From NCBI GenBank assembly GCA_964584815.1, contig CAZPBO010000051.1:1-16281 (forward strand): a stretch of DNA of 16,281 bases, written 5' to 3'. The position numbers and the translations under genes are program-made. Source of the stretch: CAZPBO01 sp964584815 (GTDB lineage Bacteria; Planctomycetota; SKW154). The notes beneath the pieces were generated by a model. That model worked only from the letters and a program-made list of their open reading frames with translations. It ran no database searches and was not told the DNA's origin. This document shows positions 1 to 7,591 of the stretch, one piece after another (position 1 is the stretch's first letter; every line of letters begins with the position of its first letter).

Positions 1-40
1 TGAGCGGTTAAAATCGGGCAAGACCAGAAAGGAGAAAGGG

Positions 41-1054
41 ATGAAGAAGGAGCGAGGGAAGAATCTTGATGAGGTGGTGGCATATATTCGCAAGAGGATG
101 GGGCAGGAGGCGATAATGAGGCTGGGTGCGGAGGAGAAGCGTGCAGTTCCTGTGATACCGTCGGGTTCTCTGGCGCTGGACATAGCGTTGGGGATAGGCG
201 GGTTTCCGCGTGGTCGGGTTGTGGAGATGTATGGACCTGAAGGGTCAGGCAAGACGACTCTTGCGCTTCACATTGTGGCGAATGTGCATAAGTTGGGTGG
301 GGTTGCCGCTTTCATAGACGCAGAACACGCTCTGGATGTTGGCTATGCCAAGCGTTTGGGTGTGCAGGTGGAGAATCTGCTTTTGTCGCAACCCGATTAT
401 GCGGAGCAGGCGCTGGAGATATCGGAAGCGCTTGTGGCGACGGGGGAGGTGGATTTGGTGGTGGTGGATTCGGTGGCGGCGCTTGTGCCGAAAAGCGAAC
501 TTGAAGGGTCGTTTGGGGAGCAGTATGTGGGGCTGCAGGCGCGCCTTATGTCGCAGGCTCTGCGGAAGTTGGCGGGAACGATAGCCAAAAAACGCGCCTG
601 TGTCGTCTTCATCAACCAACTGCGCGAGAAAGTGGGGGTGATGTTCGGCAGTCCTGAGGTGACTCCTGGGGGGCGTGCGCTCAAGTTTTACTCTTCGGTG
701 CGGGTGGATGTGAGGACACTGAACAAGATAAAAGGGGCGAACGGGCGGATAGTGGGTGCGCATGTTCGTGCGCGGGTGACGAAGAACAAACTGGCGCCGC
801 CGTTTCGCGAAGCGGAATTTGAGATAATCTATGGGAAGGGTATAAACCGCGCGGCGGATGTGCTGGATACTGCCGTGACTTTCGGGGTCGTGGAGCGGTC
901 AGGGGCGTGGTACTCTTATGGTGGGGAAAGGCTTGGGCAGGGTCGCGACGCGGCGGCACAAACCTTGCGCGACAACCCTGAATTGACAAACAAGATAGTG
1001 CGCGAGACCCTCAAAGCGGCAGGTGTTGAGCCGGTGCTGAAATGGTCAGAATAA
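41..1054 (+). CDS. recA: RecA recombinase
   Basis: Cytoplasmic ATP-dependent strand-exchange protein for homologous recombination, also the co-protease that triggers LexA self-cleavage where an SOS system exists. The 337-residue product carries the Walker A motif GPEGSGKTT at residues 65-73, the family block IPSGSLALDIALG just before it, the Walker B strand VDLVVVDSVAALVP, and the DNA-binding loop 2 region FGSPEVTPGGRALKFYSS. The N-terminal helix is short and the C-terminal tail lacks the long acidic end of E. coli RecA (about 352 residues), which is common outside Proteobacteria. The ATG has an AAAGGAG ribosome site 6 nt upstream. The window begins with a TGA triplet, which may or may not be the stop of an upstream gene. 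The last 13 nt overlap the next gene. Identity is certain; SOS control cannot be judged because the upstream region is cut. Confidence 0.98.
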   Translation: MKKERGKNLDEVVAYIRKRMGQEAIMRLGAEEKRAVPVIPSGSLALDIALGIGGFPRGRVVEMYGPEGSGKTTLALHIVANVHKLGGVAAFIDAEHALDVGYAKRLGVQVENLLLSQPDYAEQALEISEALVATGEVDLVVVDSVAALVPKSELEGSFGEQYVGLQARLMSQALRKLAGTIAKKRACVVFINQLREKVGVMFGSPEVTPGGRALKFYSSVRVDVRTLNKIKGANGRIVGAHVRARVTKNKLAPPFREAEFEIIYGKGINRAADVLDTAVTFGVVERSGAWYSYGGERLGQGRDAAAQTLRDNPELTNKIVRETLKAAGVEPVLKWSE

Positions 1055-1842
1055 GGTGCACAAATTGTGGTGGAACGATAAGGGTGACGCGTGAGCACGC
1101 GTCTCGTTCGGGGAGGTGCCCCCACTGCGGCGCCACCTTGATAGTCCCCATAGCGGAGATACTCGCACTTGATGGGCGGGTTTGCTCAAAGTGTGGGGAG
1201 ACGCTGCGGGTGGCGGATGTGATACACATCCACTGGGGCAGGCTGCTGTGCGATGTCTGTTTTGCGGAGGTTCTGGCGGAGGAGGGCGAGAAATTTGAGC
1301 GTTCTGTGGCGCGCCAGATAAGGAGCGCGGTGTTTGATATGCGCGAGACGGCGCGTTCGGCGCTGCGTCGTCACGCCGAACTTGAATGCGACGCGAAACT
1401 GGCGCAGGTGCTGCTGCGGGCGGGGCTGCTTGACCCCACCACTCTGCGTGGAGTGACGGCGTCGCAACGCAAGAACGGTAAATCGCTTGTGGCTGCGGTT
1501 GTGGACGCCGAGATAGCGAGCGACCGTGCCATCGGCGCCGCACTCGCAAAAGAGACAAAACTGCCCTTCTCCACCGCCAAATGCCAGTATGTTGACCGCG
1601 GTGTTCGCGAATCTCTGCCCATCTCCGTTATGACAAACTACGAACTTGTGCCACTGACACGCTCCGCCGACACCATCACCGTCGCTATGGTCAATCCGCT
1701 TGATGAGGAGGCGATTGAGGAAGTGGAGCGCCTGACAGGGCTGAGAGTCTCTCCTGTGATATGCACATTGGGGAGTTACCGCAAGACGCTGGCGCGGTAT
1801 TTTGGTGTTGAGGAGACGGAAGGTGGCGGTGGTGGCGATTGA
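1042..1842 (+). CDS. Double zinc-ribbon protein with stand-alone MshEN (GspE N-terminal) domain
   Basis: Function unknown; 266 residues. Two CxxC...CxxC zinc ribbons are visible at the N-terminus: Cys6/9 with Cys26/29, and Cys48/51 with Cys70/73. A helical linker rich in Arg and Ala follows (about 75-115). Residues about 118-257 then resemble the N-terminal domain of type II secretion/type IV pilus ATPases (MshEN, GspE/PulE N-terminal), with the helical repeat pattern LAQVLLRAGLLDPTTLRGVT and the block ELVPLTRSADTITVAMVNP. No Walker ATPase domain follows. In the MshEN family this domain can bind cyclic-di-GMP through RLGxx...G repeats. Here the first repeat reads KLA instead of RLG, so binding is doubtful. 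The gene overlaps recA by 13 nt and cmk by about 20 nt, so expression is probably coupled to the operon. The start has only a weak ribosome site, but it must lie this far upstream to include Cys6. Confidence 0.8.
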   Translation: MVRIRCTNCGGTIRVTREHASRSGRCPHCGATLIVPIAEILALDGRVCSKCGETLRVADVIHIHWGRLLCDVCFAEVLAEEGEKFERSVARQIRSAVFDMRETARSALRRHAELECDAKLAQVLLRAGLLDPTTLRGVTASQRKNGKSLVAAVVDAEIASDRAIGAALAKETKLPFSTAKCQYVDRGVRESLPISVMTNYELVPLTRSADTITVAMVNPLDEEAIEEVERLTGLRVSPVICTLGSYRKTLARYFGVEETEGGGGGD

Positions 1843-2479
1843 CGGACCGGCAGGGGCGGGCAAATCTACAATCGCCCGCCTGCTTGCCCAAAAACTCGGT
1901 CCTGACTGGCAGTTTCTGGACACAGGCGCTCTGTTCCGCGGTCTTACACTTGCCTGTTTTGAGGCGGGGGTGGATTTGGACGATGAGGCGGCAGTGGCAG
2001 CGCTGGCGAAGCGCCTCACGATTGAGTTTCGGGATGGGAGGCTTTTTATAGACGGGCGCGACCGCACAGAGGATATAAGAAGACCTGATGTGACAGAAAA
2101 TGTGAGGCGAATAGCGGATATGTGTGGTGTGCGTGAGGTGATAGCGGGTTGGGAACGGAGGATGGCGAGTGGGAAGAATGTGGTGGTTGAGGGGCGCGAT
2201 ATGACTTCTGTGGTGTTTGCGGATGCCGAGTTCAAGTTTTATCTGGACGCGGCGGCGGAAGAACGCGCTCGCCGCAGACTGAAAGACTTAACAAAACAGG
2301 GCGTTGACGCCACATTTGAGGAGGTGCTTCAGGCAGTTCTTCGCCGCGACAAAGCCGATACCACAAGAAAGCACGCGCCCCTAAAGCGCGTCCCCGATGC
2401 CGTCTACATTGACTCCACAAACCTCACACCCCAACAGGTCGTGGCGAAAATGCTTGCTGTGATAAGGAGCAGACGGTGA
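1823..2479 (+). CDS. cmk: Cytidylate kinase
   Basis: Transfers phosphate from ATP to CMP and dCMP, giving CDP and dCDP for nucleic acid and phospholipid synthesis in the cytoplasm. The P-loop is IDGPAGAGKST at residues 6-16. Other family blocks are FLDTGALFRG (canonical DTGAxYR), VVEGRDMTSVVFADA (canonical GRDIGTVVFPDA, with changed residues after GRD), AEERARRR, and DKADTTRKHAPL (canonical RDxxDxxRxxAPL). I chose the GTG at 1823 because AGGAG (1811-1815) sits 7 nt upstream and the P-loop then begins at the usual distance; the frame is also open from a TTG at 1802, which would add seven residues. About 218 residues is normal for the family. It overlaps the previous gene by 20 nt and shares GTGA with plsC. 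Confidence 0.95.
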   Translation: MAVVAIDGPAGAGKSTIARLLAQKLGPDWQFLDTGALFRGLTLACFEAGVDLDDEAAVAALAKRLTIEFRDGRLFIDGRDRTEDIRRPDVTENVRRIADMCGVREVIAGWERRMASGKNVVVEGRDMTSVVFADAEFKFYLDAAAEERARRRLKDLTKQGVDATFEEVLQAVLRRDKADTTRKHAPLKRVPDAVYIDSTNLTPQQVVAKMLAVIRSRR

Positions 2480-3231
2480 GGCGGTTTTTTCGTCTGCTTC
2501 TTTACCGTTTCAGCCAATTTGTGGCGTGGTTTTTGTTTGCGGTTTTCTATCGGATAAGGCGGTATGGCGCGCGCAATATCCCCCGCCCCCCATTCATCGT
2601 CGCCTGCAACCATCAGTCCTTCCTTGACCCGATAATAGTGGGGTTCACCTGCCCGCATCCTGTGCGATATATGGCGCGGGCGAGCCTTTTCCGCAACCCG
2701 CTTTTTGCGGCGCTTATTCGCGCATACGGCGCCTTTGAGATAGAGCGCGATGCCGCCGACCTCTCCGCGCTCAGAAAGACCATGCGCTTTCTCAAAAACG
2801 GCGAATGCGTCCTGCTCTTTCCTGAAGGCACCCGCACCCGCGACGGAAAGGTGGGGCAGATAAAGCCTGGGGGTTTTCTGATAGCGGCGCGTCTTGGAGT
2901 GGCGGTTGTGCCGGCGGTAATAGAGGGTGCGTTTTGCGCTTGGCGCCGAAACACTAAATTGCCGAGATTTTTCTTGCCCATTCGTATATACTACGGCAAA
3001 CCTATAAGGGTTGGCGTAGAAGATATAAAAGGCGTGTGCGCCGATTTCGGCAAGCGCTTAGAGTCGGCGCGTTGCCGTTTGGCAAAAACAATGCGCAAAA
3101 AATACTTTGGAGGAAGCAGCCTTTATGAGCATCAAAGTAAAAAAACGCAAGAAGGTGATGGAGCAGTTCCGAGTGAGCGAGGAGGAGTTGGAACGCGTGG
3201 TGGAAGAGATGCTGAAGCGGGACGGAATTGA
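2476..3231 (+). CDS. plsC: 1-acyl-sn-glycerol-3-phosphate acyltransferase (PlsC family)
   Basis: Membrane-associated enzyme that acylates lysophosphatidic acid to phosphatidic acid in phospholipid synthesis. A hydrophobic N-terminal segment (about 14-26) is followed by the catalytic HX4D motif NHQSFLDP (His46, Asp51), the substrate-binding FPEGTRTRDG (115-124) and VPAVIEGAF (145-153). The GTG start shares GTGA with the cmk stop and has AAGGAG 6 nt upstream. The conserved domain ends near residue 210. The frame then stays open to 3231, which puts its last 35 codons on top of rpsA; this tail is Gly/Arg-rich and looks like out-of-frame translation. One missing base in the A6 run at 3097-3102 would bring the stop to 3126-3128, giving a standard ATGA overlap with rpsA. 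The true 3' end is therefore uncertain. The ispH gene often found after plsC in this cluster is absent. Confidence 0.93.
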   Translation: MRRFFRLLLYRFSQFVAWFLFAVFYRIRRYGARNIPRPPFIVACNHQSFLDPIIVGFTCPHPVRYMARASLFRNPLFAALIRAYGAFEIERDAADLSALRKTMRFLKNGECVLLFPEGTRTRDGKVGQIKPGGFLIAARLGVAVVPAVIEGAFCAWRRNTKLPRFFLPIRIYYGKPIRVGVEDIKGVCADFGKRLESARCRLAKTMRKKYFGGSSLYEHQSKKTQEGDGAVPSERGGVGTRGGRDAEAGRN

Positions 3232-5080
3232 CGACCTAGAAGCGGAGTATGAACAGACACTGCGTGCTTTTGAGCCGGGAACGATTGTGAAGGGACGCGT
3301 CGTTGAGGTGACCGACTACGATGTTGTGGTGAGCATAGGCTACAAGGCGGAGGGCATAGTGCCGATAGAGCAGTTTGGCGACCCTCCCGAAGTGAAGGTC
3401 GGCGACGAGGTGGAGGTATTCATAGAGTCAATAGAGGACGAATACGGGATGGTGGCGATAAACAAGAGACGCGCCGACCGTATACGCGCCTGGGAGCGCA
3501 TCTTGACCACACATCAGGAAGGGGACATCGTCCGCTGCCGTGTGCTGCGCAAAATCAAAGGCGGTTTGCTGGTGGATATCGGCGTGCCGGTCTTTTTGCC
3601 GGCAAGCCAGGTGGGCATTCGCCGTGCACCCGATATCGCCGAATATATCGGGCAGGAATTTGATGTGAAAATCATCAAAATTGACCGCGAACATATGAAC
3701 ATCGTCGTCAGCCGCAGAAAACTGGAAGAAGAGGAGCGCGAGAAGAAGAAACAGGTGCTGCTTACGCAATTGCAGGAAGGGCAGGTTGTCAAAGGTGTTG
3801 TGAAGAACATCACAGATTTCGGGGCGTTTGTTGACTTGGGCGGCATTGACGGGTTGCTGCACATAACCGATATGTCGTGGAGCCGCATTTCCCATCCGTC
3901 GGAAGTGGTCGCTATCGGCGATGAGATTGATGTTATGGTCTTAAAGATTGACCGCGAAAAGGAGCGCATAAGTCTGGGACTCAAGCAGAAGACCGAAAAC
4001 CCGTGGGTGAATATAGAGGAGAAATATCCCATCGGTGCTAAGGTGAAGGGCAGGGTCGTCAATATTCTGCCATACGGCGTCTTTGTGCGGCTTGAGGACG
4101 GCATTGAAGGACTTGTCCATATCTCGGAAATGTCGTGGACAAAACGGATAAACCATCCATCAGAGTTGGTTCATATCGGCGATGAGGTGGATGTGGTCAT
4201 CCTTGACATAGACAAGGAAAAAGAAGAGATAGCACTTGGTATGAAGCAGGCGCAGGAGAACCCCTGGCTTAAAGTGGCGGAGAAATATCCTGTGGGCAGC
4301 GTGGTGGAGGGCACCGTAAAATCGGTTACTTCATACGGTGCGTTTGTGCAGATAGAGGAAGGCGTGGACGGCTTGCTCCATGTTTCTGATATGTCGTGGA
4401 CGAAACGGGTGACAAATCCCGAAGAGATACTCAAACCTGGGCAGAAGATAAAGGCTAAGGTTCTGATGGTGGATGTGGAGAAATGTCGCATAAGTCTGGG
4501 TCTGAAGCAGTTGACAGAAGACCCGTGGGAGCGGAAGATACCGCAGCGTTACCAGCGCGGGACAATCTGTATGGGTCGTGTGACGGCGGTGACTAACTAC
4601 GGCGCTTTTGTGGAGTTGGAACGCGACCTTGAGGGTCTGATACACATAAGCGAGTTTGCCGAACGCGGACAAAACATACATCAGGTGCTGCACGAGGGCG
4701 ATTTTGTTGAGGTGCGTGTGATAAGACTTGACCCGATAGAGCGGCGGATAGGGTTGACGCTGCGGCGGGTGCTGCCGAAGGAGGAGGCGGCGAAAATCCG
4801 CGCCGCCCTCGGTCTTGATGAGGAAGAGTCAGAGTCCGCCCAGGCGACCGCGTCTGCTGAAACGGCAGCGGAGCCCGAAACCGCCACGCCGTCCGCTGAA
4901 GCGGCAGATACCCAATCCTCACAAACGGAGTCCGCAGGTGAGCAGCCCGAGTTGCCCGACACAGAGACCTCAACACCGAAAGCGGAGGCGGAAAGCGCTG
5001 CTGCTCCTGCAGAACAGCCGGAGCAGCCTTCATCGGATGCGGCAGAGTTGCCCGAATCCGAAGGAGACGCAAAAGAATGA
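3125..5080 (+). CDS. rpsA: 30S ribosomal protein S1
   Basis: Binds mRNA and helps start translation on the 30S subunit. Six S1 OB-fold repeats are visible at roughly residues 52-120, 137-205, 222-292, 309-379, 395-465 and 482-553. The third carries VKNITDFGAFVDLGGIDGLLHITDMSW, almost the E. coli sequence, and the repeats are joined by LGLKQ...PW linkers. This is the six-domain architecture with domains 1-2 of the ribosome-binding type. After domain 6 comes a tail of about 90 residues (562-651) rich in Glu, Ala, Ser, Thr and Pro, probably disordered. The ATG at 3125 is preferred to the in-frame TTG at 3107 because GGAGG (3109-3113) lies between them. It is the last gene of the recA-cmk-plsC operon and converges on argH. 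Confidence 0.97.
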   Translation: MSIKVKKRKKVMEQFRVSEEELERVVEEMLKRDGIDDLEAEYEQTLRAFEPGTIVKGRVVEVTDYDVVVSIGYKAEGIVPIEQFGDPPEVKVGDEVEVFIESIEDEYGMVAINKRRADRIRAWERILTTHQEGDIVRCRVLRKIKGGLLVDIGVPVFLPASQVGIRRAPDIAEYIGQEFDVKIIKIDREHMNIVVSRRKLEEEEREKKKQVLLTQLQEGQVVKGVVKNITDFGAFVDLGGIDGLLHITDMSWSRISHPSEVVAIGDEIDVMVLKIDREKERISLGLKQKTENPWVNIEEKYPIGAKVKGRVVNILPYGVFVRLEDGIEGLVHISEMSWTKRINHPSELVHIGDEVDVVILDIDKEKEEIALGMKQAQENPWLKVAEKYPVGSVVEGTVKSVTSYGAFVQIEEGVDGLLHVSDMSWTKRVTNPEEILKPGQKIKAKVLMVDVEKCRISLGLKQLTEDPWERKIPQRYQRGTICMGRVTAVTNYGAFVELERDLEGLIHISEFAERGQNIHQVLHEGDFVEVRVIRLDPIERRIGLTLRRVLPKEEAAKIRAALGLDEEESESAQATASAETAAEPETATPSAEAADTQSSQTESAGEQPELPDTETSTPKAEAESAAAPAEQPEQPSSDAAELPESEGDAKE

Positions 5081-5121
5081 GCATCAGATTCACAAAAATA
5101 CGCGTGGTCTCATTCTTTTGC
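5069..5121. terminator. Candidate bidirectional terminator between rpsA and argH
   Basis: A perfect 13-bp inverted repeat: GCAAAAGAATGAG at 5069-5081 pairs with CTCATTCTTTTGC at 5109-5121, with a 27-nt loop. Each arm holds the end of a gene: both proteins end Ala-Lys-Glu-stop, encoded by the same bases. On either strand the distal arm ends in a T-rich run (TTCTTTTG), as in a bidirectional terminator. The stem is AT-rich and the loop long, so intrinsic termination is inferred, not certain. Confidence 0.5.
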
Positions 5122-6327
5122 TTCAGGTTTGGGTTTTCGGCGTAGTTGCTGTTTGATGGTGAAATATGCGCGGCGGTAGGGAATCCCTTCTCGCGTTGCC
5201 AACTCCACCGCCTTATGCACCGCCTGCATGTTCTCGTCCTCGCAAACCGCCTTCAGACGCTCTTCGTTGAAATGTATTTGTGGAACGCACAGTTGCAGAA
5301 CTTCAAGGGTCGCTTCCACATCACGCACAGCCCGCACAAGCGGCTCCTTAAGAAACTGAAAATCGCGGTGATAACCGCTTATCAACCCACGCCCAAGCAG
5401 CATCACCTCCACCAGCATCGCCTCCACCCGCGCGGATTTCGCCCTCACCATCTCAAACACATCATAATTGCGCTTGTTCGGCAGCATACTTGAGCCTGTG
5501 GTGAAGCGGTCATCAAGGGTCAGAAAGCCGAACTCTTCGCAGGCGAAGAGGAGGGCGTCGTTGGCGAACTTTGCGCAGGTGGCGGCGGTTTGCGCCAGCG
5601 CCGCCAGAACAAGTTGCGTCTCCTTGGGGCGTCCCGACTGGCACGCCAAAGCGTTTTCCTCTATCGCAGAATAGCCGAGTTTCTGTGCCAGGAATTGGCG
5701 GTCAACGGGACCAGGTGCGCCGAAACCTGCACCTGTTCCCAGCGGGCATCTGTCAAGCCGCCTCATCACAAACTCCAGAAACTCAACATCGTCCTGCAGC
5801 ATCTCCGCGAACGAGCCCAACCAAAGCCCAAGCGTTGTGGGCATAGCGCGCTGGGTGTGTGTGTAGCCAGGCAGTGGCGTTTTCTCATAACGGCGAGCCA
5901 GATTTTTGAAGGTTTGCGCCAGGGTAGATGCTGACGCGGCGATTTTTGCCAGATGTTCGCGACAGAACATCCGCACCGCGTTGAGTATCTGCTCGTTGCG
6001 GCTGCGGAAAAGATGCACCTTCATTCCCACTTCGCCCGCATTTCGCACAAGGAAGTTCTCAATTGTTGAGTGGCAATCCTCATCGTGCTCGCCGATTTTG
6101 AGGTCGCCGCGTTTGATGAGGTAGTCCAGTTGGTCAAAGGCGTGGTTGAGCGTTGCCATTTCGTCAGCGGAGAGGAAGCCGAGTTTGTGGAGCATTTCGG
6201 CGTGTGCGCGTGTGGCAGCGGCATCGTAACGCAGAAACTCCACATCCACCTCGCGGTCGGTGTCAACAGTGAACTCTTCAATCTGCGGCATAAGCGGACT
6301 GTCGCCTGCGTCCCACATCCGCGGCAT
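5110..6327 (-). CDS. argH: Argininosuccinate lyase, short divergent form
   Basis: Splits argininosuccinate into arginine and fumarate, the last step of arginine synthesis. Family blocks present: HSTIENFL (His86 region), SRNEQ (109-113), PGYTHTQRAMP (153-163, catalytic-region His157), PLGTGAGFGAPGPVDR, and the signature GSSMLPNKRN (278-287; canonical GSSxMPxKxN), then SGYHRDFQFLKEPL. Two usually fixed points differ: GRSRNDQ is FRSRNEQ, and the signature has ML for the usual IM. At 405 residues it is shorter than the usual 430-470. It ends just after the EGIPYRRAY helix, so the normal C-terminal segment is missing. I chose ATG 6327 (TGATG overlap with the argG stop; GGAGG 7 nt upstream) over the GTG at 6330. 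Third gene of the aminotransferase-argG-argH operon. Family assignment is firm; full activity is inferred. Confidence 0.92.
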   Translation of the reverse strand: MPRMWDAGDSPLMPQIEEFTVDTDREVDVEFLRYDAAATRAHAEMLHKLGFLSADEMATLNHAFDQLDYLIKRGDLKIGEHDEDCHSTIENFLVRNAGEVGMKVHLFRSRNEQILNAVRMFCREHLAKIAASASTLAQTFKNLARRYEKTPLPGYTHTQRAMPTTLGLWLGSFAEMLQDDVEFLEFVMRRLDRCPLGTGAGFGAPGPVDRQFLAQKLGYSAIEENALACQSGRPKETQLVLAALAQTAATCAKFANDALLFACEEFGFLTLDDRFTTGSSMLPNKRNYDVFEMVRAKSARVEAMLVEVMLLGRGLISGYHRDFQFLKEPLVRAVRDVEATLEVLQLCVPQIHFNEERLKAVCEDENMQAVHKAVELATREGIPYRRAYFTIKQQLRRKPKPEAKE

Positions 6328-7580
6328 CACTTCCCCTCCAAATGACGGTGCAGTTGCGCTATTCGGCGCATCTGAAGACTGTAAAGTTCAATGAACGGAG
6401 CGCTCGCTTTATGGTTGAACCACGACTCAGCCTCAAATGTCGCCAGACGCGCATCAAGCAATGAATACTGACTGCGCACAGCCAATGCAACACAATTCCC
6501 CTTATAGAGTTCCACGGTGACACTTCCTGTGACGAAGCGATTTGCGCTTTCAAAGAGGGCGTCCAAATCCGCGCGTGCGGGTTCATACCACAGCCCATCA
6601 TACACAAAACGCACCCATAGCGGCTCCAGACGCCGCTTCAGCAGCAACTGCTCCTTTGTCATCACCAGCGTCTCAAGCGCTTTGTGCGCTGTTATCAGAA
6701 TATGCGCCGCCGGCGACTCATACACCCCTCTCACCTTCAAACCCACTATCCTGTCCTCGTGCACCACCGCCACACCAACTCCGTGCAGCGCTCCTATGCG
6801 GTTCAACTTCCGCACCAACTCAACACCACCCATCCGTTCCCCGTTGAGTCCTACAGGTAAACCCCGCTCAAACTCCACATCCAGACGGACAGGCTCATCG
6901 GGTGCGTTTTGGGGGGTGCTGCAGACGCATAAGGCTTCCTCAAGGCGTGGAACCTCCGCCGCATCCTCTATTTCCCTGCCCTCGCTTGTCACTCCCCATA
7001 AATTGTCGTCGTGGGAATAAGGCGAGCGTTTCACCACCGAGACATCAATATTGTGTTTCTTGGCGAACTCCAGTTCCTCGCTGCGACCCATTCCCCATTC
7101 CCGCACAGGCGCCACAATTTTTGCTTCCGGCCACAAAGAGAGTATTCCCATATCAAAACGGACTTGGTCGTTTCCCTTACCTGTGCAGCCGTGTCCGATG
7201 GCATCCGCTCCCACTTCGTGCGCCTTCTCCACCGCCACATCAGATGTTACCACCCGCCCAAGCGGCGTGGACAGGTAATAACCGTTGTAGCAGGCGTTGG
7301 CGAGTATCGCTTTGGTGACACAATCGCTGTAAAACCGCTCCGTCGCATCCACCACCAGCGCATCCTCTGCGCCAAGACGCAACGCACGCTCCCGCACCAC
7401 ATCCAAATCGTCAGCCATCTGACCAAGATTCACCGTCAGAGTCACCACCTCACAGCCGTAGTTCTCCTTCAACCAGGGTATCATACAGGATGAGTCCAGT
7501 CCGCCCGAATAGAGCAGAAGAACCCGCTTAACTTCACCAACCTTTCCTTCATAACTTGCAACCTTCACATATTCTCCCAT
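6327..7580 (-). CDS. argG: Argininosuccinate synthase
   Basis: Joins citrulline and aspartate using ATP (to AMP and pyrophosphate) to form argininosuccinate, the substrate of the next gene's product. The N-type ATP pyrophosphatase P-loop is YSGGLDSS (residues 24-31; usual SGGLDTS). The family signature GHGCTGKGNDQVRF is at 129-142, and RSPYSHDDNLWGVTSEGREIED follows (canonical PYSxDxNLWG). About 417 residues is the normal length. The start is set at ATG 7580, preceded by AGGAGG with 7-nt spacing; a GTG directly before it is a less well-spaced alternative. The ribosome site overlaps the TAG stop of the upstream aminotransferase gene, and the stop overlaps the start of argH, so the three genes are translationally coupled. 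Confidence 0.97.
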   Translation of the reverse strand: MGEYVKVASYEGKVGEVKRVLLLYSGGLDSSCMIPWLKENYGCEVVTLTVNLGQMADDLDVVRERALRLGAEDALVVDATERFYSDCVTKAILANACYNGYYLSTPLGRVVTSDVAVEKAHEVGADAIGHGCTGKGNDQVRFDMGILSLWPEAKIVAPVREWGMGRSEELEFAKKHNIDVSVVKRSPYSHDDNLWGVTSEGREIEDAAEVPRLEEALCVCSTPQNAPDEPVRLDVEFERGLPVGLNGERMGGVELVRKLNRIGALHGVGVAVVHEDRIVGLKVRGVYESPAAHILITAHKALETLVMTKEQLLLKRRLEPLWVRFVYDGLWYEPARADLDALFESANRFVTGSVTVELYKGNCVALAVRSQYSLLDARLATFEAESWFNHKASAPFIELYSLQMRRIAQLHRHLEGK

Positions 7581-7591
7581 CACAAATCCTC

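Noticed and set aside
245..763. Long antisense frame inside recA.
   Set aside because: His/Arg-rich shadow of the recA reading frame with no start signal; the same holds for the antisense frames in rpsA, carA and carB.
3097..3102. Programmed -1 frameshift at the A6 run near the end of plsC.
   Set aside because: C AAA AAA is not a canonical slippery heptamer and six A residues are short for transcriptional slippage; a sequence error or true long overlap is simpler.
4747..5080. CRISPR or tandem DNA repeat in the rpsA 3' end.
   Set aside because: The repetition is at the amino-acid composition level (Glu/Ala/Ser/Pro); no regular repeat unit and spacer pattern is present.
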